This document shows, piece after piece, positions 50,793-58,747 of a stretch of 64,000 nucleotides of DNA. How positions within the stretch are numbered: position 1 is the first letter of the stretch; the number at the start of each line of letters is the position of its first letter. The stretch is from assembly GCA_040882605.1 (NCBI GenBank), contig JBBEAY010000064.1, forward strand, positions 1 through 64,000, given 5' to 3'. The stretch is from JAOUEA01 sp040882605 (lineage in GTDB: Bacteria > Actinomycetota > UBA4738 > HRBIN12). The position numbers were made by a program, and so were the translations under genes. The notes under the pieces were generated by a model, which ran no database searches, had not been told where the DNA came from, and was given only the letters and a program-made list of their open reading frames with translations.

Positions 50793-52870
50793 GGCTCGAC
50801 ATCCGCGCGTCGCTGTCCGAACCGGTCGTAAGCCTCGACGATCTCCTGCACGATCTTGTGCCGCACCACATCGCGCCCGCCGAGATGGCAGAAGGCGATG
50901 TCGTCGATGTCGTCCAGGATGCCCTCGACCACCGCGAGCCCCGACGCCTGCCCGGTGCCGAGGTCGACCTGTGTGGTGTCGCCGTTGATCACGGCCTTCG
51001 ACCCGAACCCGATGCGCGTGAGGAACATCTTCATCTGCTCAGGGGTCGTGTTCTGCGCCTCGTCGAGGATGATGAACGCATCGTTAAGAGTGTTGTGCGT
51101 CACGAGGAAGTCGTCGGTGACGTACAGCGAATCCTGAGCCGCCACCTGGATACACACGGTCTCGGACTCACCGGCCGGCTCGATCCGATCGATGAAGCGC
51201 ATCGGCCGTCCGCCCCCGCCGAACGCCGCGTAGGTACCCGCCTTCCGGGTGAGCCGGAACGGTGCGATGTGCTCGGGAAGCCGGATGTCGAGCGTGTAGG
51301 CGTCGGAGCGATTGGGCACCGGGCGACCGTGCGCCCGACCCGGGGCACGGCCGTGTGCCAGCCGCGTCCGGGCGTAGGCGACCCCGCCGAGTGACCGCAC
51401 GAGGAAGACAACGTCGTCGCGCAGTCGCGGGGATGTGGTCGTGTACTGGATGCGGCAGGTGCGGCGAGCCTGCGTGACCGGCCCACCATCTGTATCGAGG
51501 AGACCTTGCAGGACCGCGAGCCGAACCTCGGCCGAGTTGCACATGTAGGGCTCGGGAACGAACTTCGTGCCGGACCGCGCGCCTGCCAGACCGAGCTGCC
51601 GCAACACCGCCGTGACCGGGTTGGCGACGATCACTCCCCCGCGCCCTCCGCCGCGGCGGCGAAGCACGTAGTCGTAGCTGCTCTTGCGGAACAGCTCGAT
51701 CCCCTCGAGCGCCATCTCGAGCGACAACGCCAGCTCGGGGTCGGCCGTCGAGAACGAGGGTGTCGTCGCGGTCGTGATGCAGCCGTCTCCCAAGAGAAGT
51801 CCGAGTGCGTACGGATCCATGGGGACCTCTCGTGGCTCGAACGACACAGGCTCGGATACGAGCGGTAGCTCGAATCGGTGCGCGTGCGCGGCGCGGAGCC
51901 GGCCCATCATCTCCCGCGTCTCGAACACACAGTGCTGCCGCCCGGCTCGTCGGTCTGCCGCCGTCGAGACGGCCCAGAGGTGCTCGCCCGAGCAGATCGT
52001 CGACGCGCCGTCTTGCGCCGTGAGCCGGAAGACTTCCTTGCGCCCCTGCGGGAACACGCCGAGCACCGGCGTTGGTCGTCCGTCTGAGCCCAGCACGAGA
52101 TCGCCCACCTGGAGATCGCCGAGCGGGCGGAAGCCTTCGGGGGTCAGGACTTGGCGGTCAAGTGGCTGCGCGCGCCCACGCATATAAGCGAGCGGCGCGA
52201 CCTCGACCGTTCCCCGTTCCATCAGCCGAGGAAGCGTCTCGGCGCCGGTCATCTCGAAGAGCGCGTCGTAGAGCGGGCGCATGTAGGGATCGATCTTCTC
52301 GTAGAGCGTTCCGGGCAGGAACCCGAGACGCTCCCCCGCCTCGACCGCCGGCCGCGTGAGGATCAAGCGCGAGACCTGGTGGTCCTGCAACGCCTTCACC
52401 GCAGTCGCGACCGCGAGGTAGGTCTTGCCGGTGCCGGCCGGACCGATCGCGAACGTCACAGTGTTCGACCTGATCGCGTCGACGAATCGCTTCTGCCCGA
52501 TCGTCTTGGGGGTGATGCCCTTGCCGCGAGCGGTGAGCAGCCGGTCGCCAAGCACCTGGGACGGCCGCATCTCCTGCTCGCCATCGGGGCCGTCGCCGCC
52601 GCCCTTGACGAGCGCGATCGTCTGTCCGACCGAGGAATCGGTGAGCTCGTTCCCCTGCTCGAGCAGCAGGAGCAGTTCCTCGAAGATTCGAGCGACCCGC
52701 TCGGCTTCGGCCTCGCGACCCGTCACGGTGATCTCGTTGCCTCGAACGAGGATGCGGCCATCGAACGCCGACTCGATCAACTTGAGGAAGGCGTCGCGCT
52801 GGCCGAGGAGGGCAACCATCGACTGGCTGCCCGGCACGAGGATCTTGACTTGGGTGGTGGCGTTCGCCAC
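50789..52870 (-). CDS. phoH: PhoH-family ATPase interrupted by an intein
   Basis: The host protein would be 333 residues: an N-terminal KH-like part (1-115), then the PhoH ATPase with GPAGTGKTYLA (about 143-152), RPAVEAGERLGFLPG, and ILDEAQNTTPEQMKMFLTRI. Between R233 (YMRGR) and T594 (TLNDAFI) lies a 360-residue intein; after splicing YMRGRTLNDAF is restored, as in ordinary PhoH proteins. PhoH is an ATPase of unclear physiological role, often next to ybeY. The gene starts at ATG 52870 (MANATTQVKIL). Without splicing the Walker B part would be separated, so splicing must be efficient if the protein is used. Confidence 0.95.
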   Translation of the reverse strand: MANATTQVKILVPGSQSMVALLGQRDAFLKLIESAFDGRILVRGNEITVTGREAEAERVARIFEELLLLLEQGNELTDSSVGQTIALVKGGGDGPDGEQEMRPSQVLGDRLLTARGKGITPKTIGQKRFVDAIRSNTVTFAIGPAGTGKTYLAVATAVKALQDHQVSRLILTRPAVEAGERLGFLPGTLYEKIDPYMRPLYDALFEMTGAETLPRLMERGTVEVAPLAYMRGRAQPLDRQVLTPEGFRPLGDLQVGDLVLGSDGRPTPVLGVFPQGRKEVFRLTAQDGASTICSGEHLWAVSTAADRRAGRQHCVFETREMMGRLRAAHAHRFELPLVSEPVSFEPREVPMDPYALGLLLGDGCITTATTPSFSTADPELALSLEMALEGIELFRKSSYDYVLRRRGGGRGGVIVANPVTAVLRQLGLAGARSGTKFVPEPYMCNSAEVRLAVLQGLLDTDGGPVTQARRTCRIQYTTTSPRLRDDVVFLVRSLGGVAYARTRLAHGRAPGRAHGRPVPNRSDAYTLDIRLPEHIAPFRLTRKAGTYAAFGGGGRPMRFIDRIEPAGESETVCIQVAAQDSLYVTDDFLVTHNTLNDAFIILDEAQNTTPEQMKMFLTRIGFGSKAVINGDTTQVDLGTGQASGLAVVEGILDDIDDIAFCHLGGRDVVRHKIVQEIVEAYDRFGQRRADVEP
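51092..52171 (-). mobile_element. Class 3 intein with LAGLIDADG homing endonuclease in phoH
   Basis: The intein (residues 234-593 of the precursor) starts with Ala, not Cys or Ser, and ends LVTHN followed by Thr +1. It carries the Trp-Cys-Thr set of class 3 inteins: W299 in GEHLWAV (block B), C573 in ETVCIQV (block F) and T591 in VTHN (block G). In class 3 inteins the internal Cys, not residue 1, is the first nucleophile. The insert contains a LAGLIDADG endonuclease: YALGLLLGDG (about 354-363) and LAVLQGLLDTDGG (about 451-463), both acidic residues present, so homing may still work. Confidence 0.92.
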
Positions 52871-52971
52871 GTGTGTCGTCTCTCGGGGCGGTGGCCCCGT
52901 TCCCTTCTGGTCCGCCCAGCACGGTCAAAGACGGCCGCCGTGAGGCGGCCTTCCCATCACTGTAGCCGAAC

Positions 52972-53319
52972 CTAGCCTGGAGGCCAGCCCATCGAGCGAC
53001 CCCCGAGCAGGTGGAAGTGCAGATGGAACACCGTCTGCCCGGCGTCGGGCCCCACGTTGGTCACGAGCCTCCAGCCATCGTCGGCGATGCCTTCGGCCCG
53101 GGCGAGCTGGCTCGCGGCCTGCACGATATCGCTCAGCAGATCGCCGTGATCGTCGCCGAGCTCGGCGACCGAAGCGAGGTGCTCCTTGGGGATCAGCAAG
53201 ATGTGTGTCGGCGCCTGCGGGTTCACGTCGCGGAAGGCCACCAGTCGATCCGATTCCCGCAGGATCTCCGCCGGGATCTCGCGCGCGGCGATGCGGCAGA
53301 AGAGACATGAGCTGTCCAT
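52972..53319 (-). CDS. HIT-family nucleotide hydrolase
   Basis: This 115-residue HIT protein has the HxHxH motif as VFHLHFHLLGG near the end and a CLFC zinc pair at the start (MDSSCLFCRI). HIT/HinT enzymes hydrolyse AMP-lysine, AMP-NH2 or similar. It lies between dnaJ and phoH, as in many actinobacteria. Confidence 0.93.
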   Translation of the reverse strand: MDSSCLFCRIAAREIPAEILRESDRLVAFRDVNPQAPTHILLIPKEHLASVAELGDDHGDLLSDIVQAASQLARAEGIADDGWRLVTNVGPDAGQTVFHLHFHLLGGRSMGWPPG

Positions 53320-53340
53320 CGCGCTCAGACTACCCGGGGC

Positions 53341-54453
53341 TCAGAACTCGGGGCGGCGCAGCAGGGCTCGCGCGGGCTCGAGCTTCGACGCCTGCTCACC
53401 GCGGAGCTCCGACAGCCGTTCCCAGAGCTTACGCTCTTCCCGTGAGAGACCGTCGGGAGTCACGACGTGGAGCGTAACGTAGAGATCTCCACGGCCGCGC
53501 CGGTTCACGTTGGGCACGCCGCCCCCCTTGATGCGGACGACCGTCCCCGACTCGGTGCCCGCCCCGACGCTGATGCGCTCGGGCCCGTCGAGGCCCCCGA
53601 TCTCGAGCTCGGCGCCGAGTGTCGCCTGTGTCATCGAGACGTCGAGCACGGTGAACACGTCCTGGCCGCGGCGATCGAACTCCTCCGCGGGCTCCACCGA
53701 GATGCCGACGTAGAGGTCTCCCGGCGGTCCCCCGGCGATGCCCGCATGACCGTTTCCGGTGACCCGCAGCTCCATACCCTCGGAGACCCCGGCGGGGATC
53801 TCGATCGTCACCGTGGTCTGCTCGCGCCGGCGGCCCTCACCGAAGCATGACTCACAGGGGTCCAGCACCTGCTGGCCGGTGCCCCGGCAGGTGCTGCACG
53901 GCGTGGCGGTCATGACCGTGCCGAAGACGCTCCTGCGCACGGCCTGCACCTGACCCTCGCCGCCGCACGTGCGGCACGAGACCGGAGCGGTGCCCGGCTC
54001 TGCGCCGTTGCCCCCGCACCGATCGCACGCCACGAGCCGCTCGATCTCGAGGTCGCGGCGCGCGCCGAAGACCGCATCGCGGAAACCGAGCACGATGCGA
54101 ACGCCCAGGTCCTCGCCGTGCCGCGTGCGTGAAGGGGGACCTCGCCTGCGGCTTCCTCCGGTACCGAAGCCACCTTGGCCGAAGAACATGTCGAAGATGT
54201 CCTGGATATCGTTGAATCCGCCGCCCGCCGGACCGCCCGTGCTTCCGAAGGCGTCGTACTGTCGGCGCTTGGCGGGGTCCGAAAGGATCTCGTAGGCCCC
54301 CGCCACTTCCTTGAAGCGTGCTTCGGCCACAGCCTCGCCGTTGACGTCGGGGTGCAGCTCGCGAGCGAGACCGCGATAGGCCTTCTTGATGTCGTCGTCG
54401 CTGGCGTCGCGTGTCACACCGAGCACGTCGTACAGGTCGCGCACGGCCGCCAT
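53341..54453 (-). CDS. dnaJ: Chaperone DnaJ
   Basis: This is the Hsp40 co-chaperone of DnaK. J domain 1-70 with HPDV (the HPD triad), Gly-rich linker (GGFGTGGS), four CxxCxGxG zinc repeats (CDRCGGNG, CRTCGGEG, CSTCRGTG, CESCFGEG) and the C-terminal client-binding domain are all present in 370 residues. It starts next to the hrcA stop, which gives one heat-shock transcript under the CIRCE site. Confidence 0.96.
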   Translation of the reverse strand: MAAVRDLYDVLGVTRDASDDDIKKAYRGLARELHPDVNGEAVAEARFKEVAGAYEILSDPAKRRQYDAFGSTGGPAGGGFNDIQDIFDMFFGQGGFGTGGSRRRGPPSRTRHGEDLGVRIVLGFRDAVFGARRDLEIERLVACDRCGGNGAEPGTAPVSCRTCGGEGQVQAVRRSVFGTVMTATPCSTCRGTGQQVLDPCESCFGEGRRREQTTVTIEIPAGVSEGMELRVTGNGHAGIAGGPPGDLYVGISVEPAEEFDRRGQDVFTVLDVSMTQATLGAELEIGGLDGPERISVGAGTESGTVVRIKGGGVPNVNRRGRGDLYVTLHVVTPDGLSREERKLWERLSELRGEQASKLEPARALLRRPEF

Positions 54454-55515
54454 CTAGTGATCGATCTCCGTGGCGAGCTCCGACAATCGCTGGGCCACGG
54501 CGCGCACCGAGGCCATCGCCGAGAGGTAGTCCATGCGGGTCGGACCGACGACGCCGATCGTGCCGAGCGTCGTTTCACCGGTCTTGAACGGGGCGGTGAT
54601 GAGCGAGGCTTCCCATTCGCCGGTGGAAGGGTGCTCGGCCCCTATCGTCACGTTCAGCTCAGCGCTCGAGGAGCCGATGTCGGCGAGCACGTCCAGCATC
54701 TCCTGTTCGCGCTCGAGGGTCTCGAACAGCCTGCGGAGCGTATCGCGGCGCATCTGCTGGGCCTCTCCAGCAAGGTTCGAGACGCCACCCACCACCATAT
54801 GGGCCGAACGCGCACCCTGGGTTGCGATGCGCAGCGTCTCCACGGCGTAGAGGAGCAGGTCGCGCTGGCCGTCGCCCCCTTCGGCCGCGAGTTGCAGAAG
54901 TCGAGCCTGGGCGTCGAGGTAGTTCAGGCCTCGCAGGCCCTTGAGCCGCCGGTCGGCATCGCGCAACGCGGCCGAGTCGACGCCGTCGGGCTTGTCGATC
55001 ACCTGCTTGTCGACGCGCCCGTGCTGGCCGACCACCAGGATCATCAGCGTCGGGCCCATGTCGATGAGCTCGACCCGCACGATCGGTTCTTCGCCCGCGC
55101 TCGAGGGCACCGCGAGCCCCGCGTACTGCGTGAGGCGGGAGAGCAGCTGCACGCTGCCGGTGAGCACCTCCTCGAGGTCGACGATCGCCTCGGCGAAGTA
55201 GCCGGCGATCAGCTTGCGCTGGGCCTCGCGAAGACGCCCCCCTGCTGGCAGGGAGTCGACGTAGTGGCGGTACCCCGTATCGGTCGGGATGCGACCGGCG
55301 CTCGTGTGCGGATGCGTGAGGTAGTTGAGCTCCTCGAGCGCGGCCATCTCGTTGCGGATCGTGGCGCTCGACACTCCGAGGCCAGAGTGCTCCGCGATCG
55401 ATTCGCTGCTCACAGGCTCTCCCGTGCGCACGTACTGCTCGACCACGGCACGCAGCACCGCGGACTTCCGAGGGCCCAGATCGGGACGATCTCCATCCGC
55501 CATAGCGTCAATCAT
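54454..55515 (-). CDS. hrcA: Heat-inducible transcription repressor HrcA
   Basis: HrcA represses heat-shock operons by binding CIRCE. The N-terminal HTH (RKSAVLRAVVEQYVRTGEPV, ISSATIRNEM-like GVSSATIRNEMAALEELNYL) and HTSAGRIPTD are typical, followed by the GAF-like domain. The first possible start (GTG 55524) lies inside the CIRCE site, so I use ATG 55515; ATG 55503 is an alternative. I see no ribosome binding site, so the mRNA may have a very short leader. It is co-transcribed with dnaJ. Confidence 0.93.
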   Translation of the reverse strand: MIDAMADGDRPDLGPRKSAVLRAVVEQYVRTGEPVSSESIAEHSGLGVSSATIRNEMAALEELNYLTHPHTSAGRIPTDTGYRHYVDSLPAGGRLREAQRKLIAGYFAEAIVDLEEVLTGSVQLLSRLTQYAGLAVPSSAGEEPIVRVELIDMGPTLMILVVGQHGRVDKQVIDKPDGVDSAALRDADRRLKGLRGLNYLDAQARLLQLAAEGGDGQRDLLLYAVETLRIATQGARSAHMVVGGVSNLAGEAQQMRRDTLRRLFETLEREQEMLDVLADIGSSSAELNVTIGAEHPSTGEWEASLITAPFKTGETTLGTIGVVGPTRMDYLSAMASVRAVAQRLSELATEIDH

Positions 55516-55517
55516 AC

Positions 55518-55544
55518 GAAGCACCCTGTGCCCGGGAGTGCTAA
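55518..55544 (-). promoter_or_regulatory. CIRCE operator upstream of hrcA-dnaJ
   Basis: On the minus strand TTAGCACTC (55536-55544), a 9-nt spacer and GGGTGCTTC (55518-55526) match the CIRCE element TTAGCACTC-N9-GAGTGCTAA, with a perfect first arm and 6 of 9 in the second. TTGAGC (55562-55567), 18 nt, TAGCAC (55538-55543) could be the promoter, so the operator overlaps the -10 region. HrcA would repress its own operon here. Confidence 0.8.
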
Positions 55545-55563
55545 GCCAGTGCGCCGGACCAGC

Positions 55564-56325
55564 TCAACAGGGAAGGTCGTTGATGGTCTTGCGTAGCTGC
55601 GCGAACGGTTTGGCCGTGGGCTGCTGATCCGCGAGCGCCTGCCGAGCATCCTCGATCGCGGCGATCACCGCTTTGACCTCTTTCGCGGTCTGGCTCTCCC
55701 CAGCTTGCTTCAACGCGGCGGCATCTGCCTTCAGCTCGTCGGCTGCGGCCGCGAGAGCACTGTCGCGGACCAGCTGGGTCTGCTGCTGTACGTGGCCGCA
55801 CATCGTCGCGATGGCCTGTTCGCCGGTGACCTGGGCACCCGTGTCGTTCGCCGGTGGAGGCGCGTCGTCGCCGCCGAACACCAGGTTGAACAGCACGACG
55901 ACGATCACGAGTGCCAGCACACCCGCGACGACGTAGAGCCACATCGGGCGACCGCTCGACTCCCGAACCGGCATCGCGAACGCGTCCTGGGGGCCCTCGT
56001 CGTCGCTTCCGAAGCCGAGCCCAGGGGGGAAGGCCGACCCTGGCGCTTCCTGCGGCGTGTCGAGCACGGCGTCGGTGATCATCATCGGGGGCGGCGCCGC
56101 GGGCTCTGGCGGTGGCGGCGGGGCGGGTTCGGACGAGGCTTCCTGCAGCAGGCCGCACCGTGGACAGGTCCACGTGGTCGCGCCCGGCTTCGCATGGAAC
56201 CGCGAGCCGCACGAACGGCAGACCACGAATCCCCATTCCTTGCCGCACGATGAGCACGTGTATCCGCTGGACCCTGCCTCGACGTGCTGGGCCGTATCGC
56301 AGCTCGGACAACGCACCGACGGCAT
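55564..56325 (-). CDS. Zinc-ribbon membrane protein
   Basis: This 253-residue protein starts at ATG 56325. Four CxxC pairs near the N-terminus (CPSC, CSSC, CRSC, CPRC; residues 6-60) make two zinc ribbons; then comes a Pro-rich linker and one membrane helix (WLYVVAGVLALVIVVVLFNL, about 128-150), and an outer helical domain of about 100 residues with two cysteines. The function is unknown. Because it lies upstream of hrcA, the heat-shock promoter sits inside its 3' end. Confidence 0.65.
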   Translation of the reverse strand: MPSVRCPSCDTAQHVEAGSSGYTCSSCGKEWGFVVCRSCGSRFHAKPGATTWTCPRCGLLQEASSEPAPPPPPEPAAPPPMMITDAVLDTPQEAPGSAFPPGLGFGSDDEGPQDAFAMPVRESSGRPMWLYVVAGVLALVIVVVLFNLVFGGDDAPPPANDTGAQVTGEQAIATMCGHVQQQTQLVRDSALAAAADELKADAAALKQAGESQTAKEVKAVIAAIEDARQALADQQPTAKPFAQLRKTINDLPC

Positions 56326-56420
56326 GATGCACTCTATCCCCACGAGAGGACGAAACCCCACATCGGTCCGAGTCGGGACAACCGAATGGACCGCACGAGC
56401 GTCTCTCGGACAGGAAGGAG

Positions 56421-56717
56421 ATGCCGCTGCTCGATGACGCGACGATCCGCGAGCTCCTGAGAACCGACTACGCGCGACTGGTGAACGCCGTCGCCCTCGT
56501 GTCGGGGAGCTTCGCCGCGGCCGAGGACGCAGTGCAGGAAGCGATCGTGCGGGCGTGGACCAGCCGGGAGTCGATCGAGTCCCCGGCCGCATGGGTGGCG
56601 GTGGTGGCGATGAACCTGTCCCGCAGCGCATGGAGACGAACGTTCGCCGAGCGGAAAGCGCGTGAGCGTCTGGGCGGGGCCGTGCCGGTGGCTCAAGCAC
56701 GATCGACGACCGAGTGA
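56421..56717 (+). CDS. ECF sigma factor, region 2 half
   Basis: This 98-residue frame carries ECF region 2 (DYARLVNAVALVSGSFAAAE, VQEAIVRAWTSRESI, VAVVAMNLSRSAWRRTFAE) and then stops at TGA 56715-56717 just before the region 4 frame. GGAAGGAG precedes the ATG. Region 4 follows in another frame, so the whole gene is split. A one-base error or indel between 56666 and 56714 would explain it. As it stands it could not bind -35 sequences. Confidence 0.75.
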   Translation: MPLLDDATIRELLRTDYARLVNAVALVSGSFAAAEDAVQEAIVRAWTSRESIESPAAWVAVVAMNLSRSAWRRTFAERKARERLGGAVPVAQARSTTE

Positions 56718-56932
56718 ACGTGGCCCGCGCTCTTGCCGCGCTTCCTCGTCGCCAACGTGAGGTCGCAGTGCTGCGCTACTTCCTGCAGCTCAGCACCGAA
56801 GAGACGGCGATCGCGCTCGGCGTGGGCGCGGGTACGGTCAAGAACTCGCTCGCGAAGGCTCGGGTCTCGCTCGCGGTCACGCTTCGAGAGACCGATGGCG
56901 TGGAGGTGACCCCCGATGCCGAACCTCGATGA
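56714..56932 (+). CDS. ECF sigma factor, region 4 half
   Basis: This 72-residue frame (GTG 56714) carries region 4: LAALPRRQREVAVLRYFLQL and ALGVGAGTVKNSLAKARVS. Its start overlaps the region 2 stop by 4 bp (GTGA). The frame stays open upstream to 56666 and reads GGSSTIDDRVNVARALAA, the natural-looking continuation of a single sigma factor, so the parent gene was probably one piece. The downstream propeller gene overlaps its end by 17 bp. Confidence 0.75.
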   Translation: MNVARALAALPRRQREVAVLRYFLQLSTEETAIALGVGAGTVKNSLAKARVSLAVTLRETDGVEVTPDAEPR

Positions 56933-58718
56933 ACGGCTCACTCGGCGGCTGCAGGCAGCCGCACACCCGATCGAGCCCGGACGCCTGTTCGAAACCCTCG
57001 AGCGACGCCGGTCGAAGCGCACCGTTCGTCGCCGGGTCGAGCGGGCGGCGCTGAGTGTCGGCGTGGCTGCCATCACGATCGCGGTGATGGTCGTGGCGGC
57101 CGGCACCTTCGGGAGCGATCGCGACGCCCCGATCGTGATCGGACAGGTACCTGACGGCCCCTTCACCAACGGAGTGGTGGCCGTTGCCGACGGCGATGGC
57201 CTGTTCGAGGTGGACCCCGTAACAGGCGAGACTCACCCCATCGAGGGCCTGCCGCAGGGGATCTGGACGGTGTCGTACTCCACCGATGGCGCACAGATCG
57301 CGCTCACGGTGTTCCCGAGACAGGGACCGAGGGAACTCTGGGTGGCAGACTCCGACGGCAGCGGCGCCACTCGGATCGCGAGCTCAGCGAACGTCTCGGG
57401 CGCTTCGTGGTCCCCCGATGGTGCGTGGATCGCTTACGCCGCAGACACGAAAGAGGGGTCGTCGATCCATCTCGTTCGCCCTGACGGCACCGATGACAGG
57501 ATGGTAGGACCCCTCCTCACCGATCGGGACTACTTCTCGGTCTCATTCAGCCCAGACGGATCATCGCTGCTGTTCGACCAAGGCACCGATGTCGGCTTCG
57601 GCATCTTCGCCATGAGCATCGACGGCACCAGTGTTCGGCGCATCTCCGACGGGGACCGCGACTACAACCCCTCGTGGTCACCCGACGGCACGCGCATCGC
57701 GTTCACTCATACGGACGGGCCCATGGATTCAGACATCTTCGTCATGGATGCCGATGGCTCGAACACCACGCGCCTCACCGATGGCGGCGAAGGCGACACT
57801 AATCTCGGCGCCGTGTGGGCGCCGGATGGCAGCCGCATCGCATATCAGGCGGGGGTCACCGGTGGCCCCGGCCCTGTGCGCCTGATCGACCCGGATGGCG
57901 GCAACTCAACAGTGCTGCTGGACGCACAAGTCTTGGGCTTGGCGTGGCAGCCTCTGCCCGACGATGGTGTCTCCCTGGCACCGGACGAACCTAAGGGTAT
58001 CGATATCGGGCTCGGATTCCGGCTGTGCGACGTGCAGCGGCTCGGCGGGATCGACTTCTTCGGCGACGGGAACCGTCGCGTCGCATGGACGGGCTCTCCG
58101 CTGAAGGAGAGCGGCCGATGCTCGAAGGCGTATGACGCGAAACACGTGGTCGCCGTCGACCACGACGGCGACGGGTCGGCCGACTCGTGGACGGAACTTC
58201 CCCACTGCACGGGCTGCGAGCCGTACGACGCTGCAGACCTCGGAGGCGACGGAACGCGCGAGCTGATCGTGCTTCTGCAGTACGGCAGCACACCGCAGTA
58301 CGGAGTGTTCGACGTGGTTCCCGAGGGGCTGCCGAGGAACGCCGGGGTATACCCTGTGTTCGTCGATCCACCGGGCGCGCCCGACGCGGGACTCCCGCCC
58401 GGCGAGTCGGTCACGCTGTGGGCCGGTGGCGACGAAGGGTTCAGTGCCGCGATCCGATGCGACGGATATCCTGATGCGCCTGAGTTCCTCATCGCGTGGA
58501 GCCTCTACTCGATCACGGATGCCGAGACCGATCCGAAGGCCACCGAGGAGTTCCATGTGGCTCGACTCCGCCTCGATGAGCCCGACGCCGCCGGTGCCTC
58601 GATCGTCGTCCTCGAGACCACGAGCACGGTGCGACCGTGGGAAGTCGCGGGCCTCGGGTTCGAACCACCCGCCCGCGCCTGCGGGGTGGCCTGGGATCCG
58701 TTCGCTCCCCAGCCGTAA
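56916..58718 (+). CDS. Membrane-tethered TolB-like propeller, putative anti-sigma partner
   Basis: This 600-residue protein has a short basic cytoplasmic N-terminus (1-42), one helix (VGVAAITIAVMVVAAG) and a large outside part with WD40/TolB-like repeats, each with SPDG or APDG (SYSTDGAQIA, SWSPDGAWIAYA, SFSPDGSSLLF, SWSPDGTRIAF, VWAPDGSRIAYQ). The last 230 residues hold a second domain with four or more cysteines. Position directly after the sigma gene suggests it controls it; the cytoplasmic part has no zinc finger. Confidence 0.75.
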   Translation: MPNLDERLTRRLQAAAHPIEPGRLFETLERRRSKRTVRRRVERAALSVGVAAITIAVMVVAAGTFGSDRDAPIVIGQVPDGPFTNGVVAVADGDGLFEVDPVTGETHPIEGLPQGIWTVSYSTDGAQIALTVFPRQGPRELWVADSDGSGATRIASSANVSGASWSPDGAWIAYAADTKEGSSIHLVRPDGTDDRMVGPLLTDRDYFSVSFSPDGSSLLFDQGTDVGFGIFAMSIDGTSVRRISDGDRDYNPSWSPDGTRIAFTHTDGPMDSDIFVMDADGSNTTRLTDGGEGDTNLGAVWAPDGSRIAYQAGVTGGPGPVRLIDPDGGNSTVLLDAQVLGLAWQPLPDDGVSLAPDEPKGIDIGLGFRLCDVQRLGGIDFFGDGNRRVAWTGSPLKESGRCSKAYDAKHVVAVDHDGDGSADSWTELPHCTGCEPYDAADLGGDGTRELIVLLQYGSTPQYGVFDVVPEGLPRNAGVYPVFVDPPGAPDAGLPPGESVTLWAGGDEGFSAAIRCDGYPDAPEFLIAWSLYSITDAETDPKATEEFHVARLRLDEPDAAGASIVVLETTSTVRPWEVAGLGFEPPARACGVAWDPFAPQP

Positions 58719-58747
58719 CGTACTCAGTCCCATTAATCCAACGCGGA

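Noticed and set aside
51092..52171. A separate domain of PhoH or a free-standing homing endonuclease
   Set aside because: Splicing motifs at both ends and perfect restoration of the PhoH sequence make an intein the better reading.
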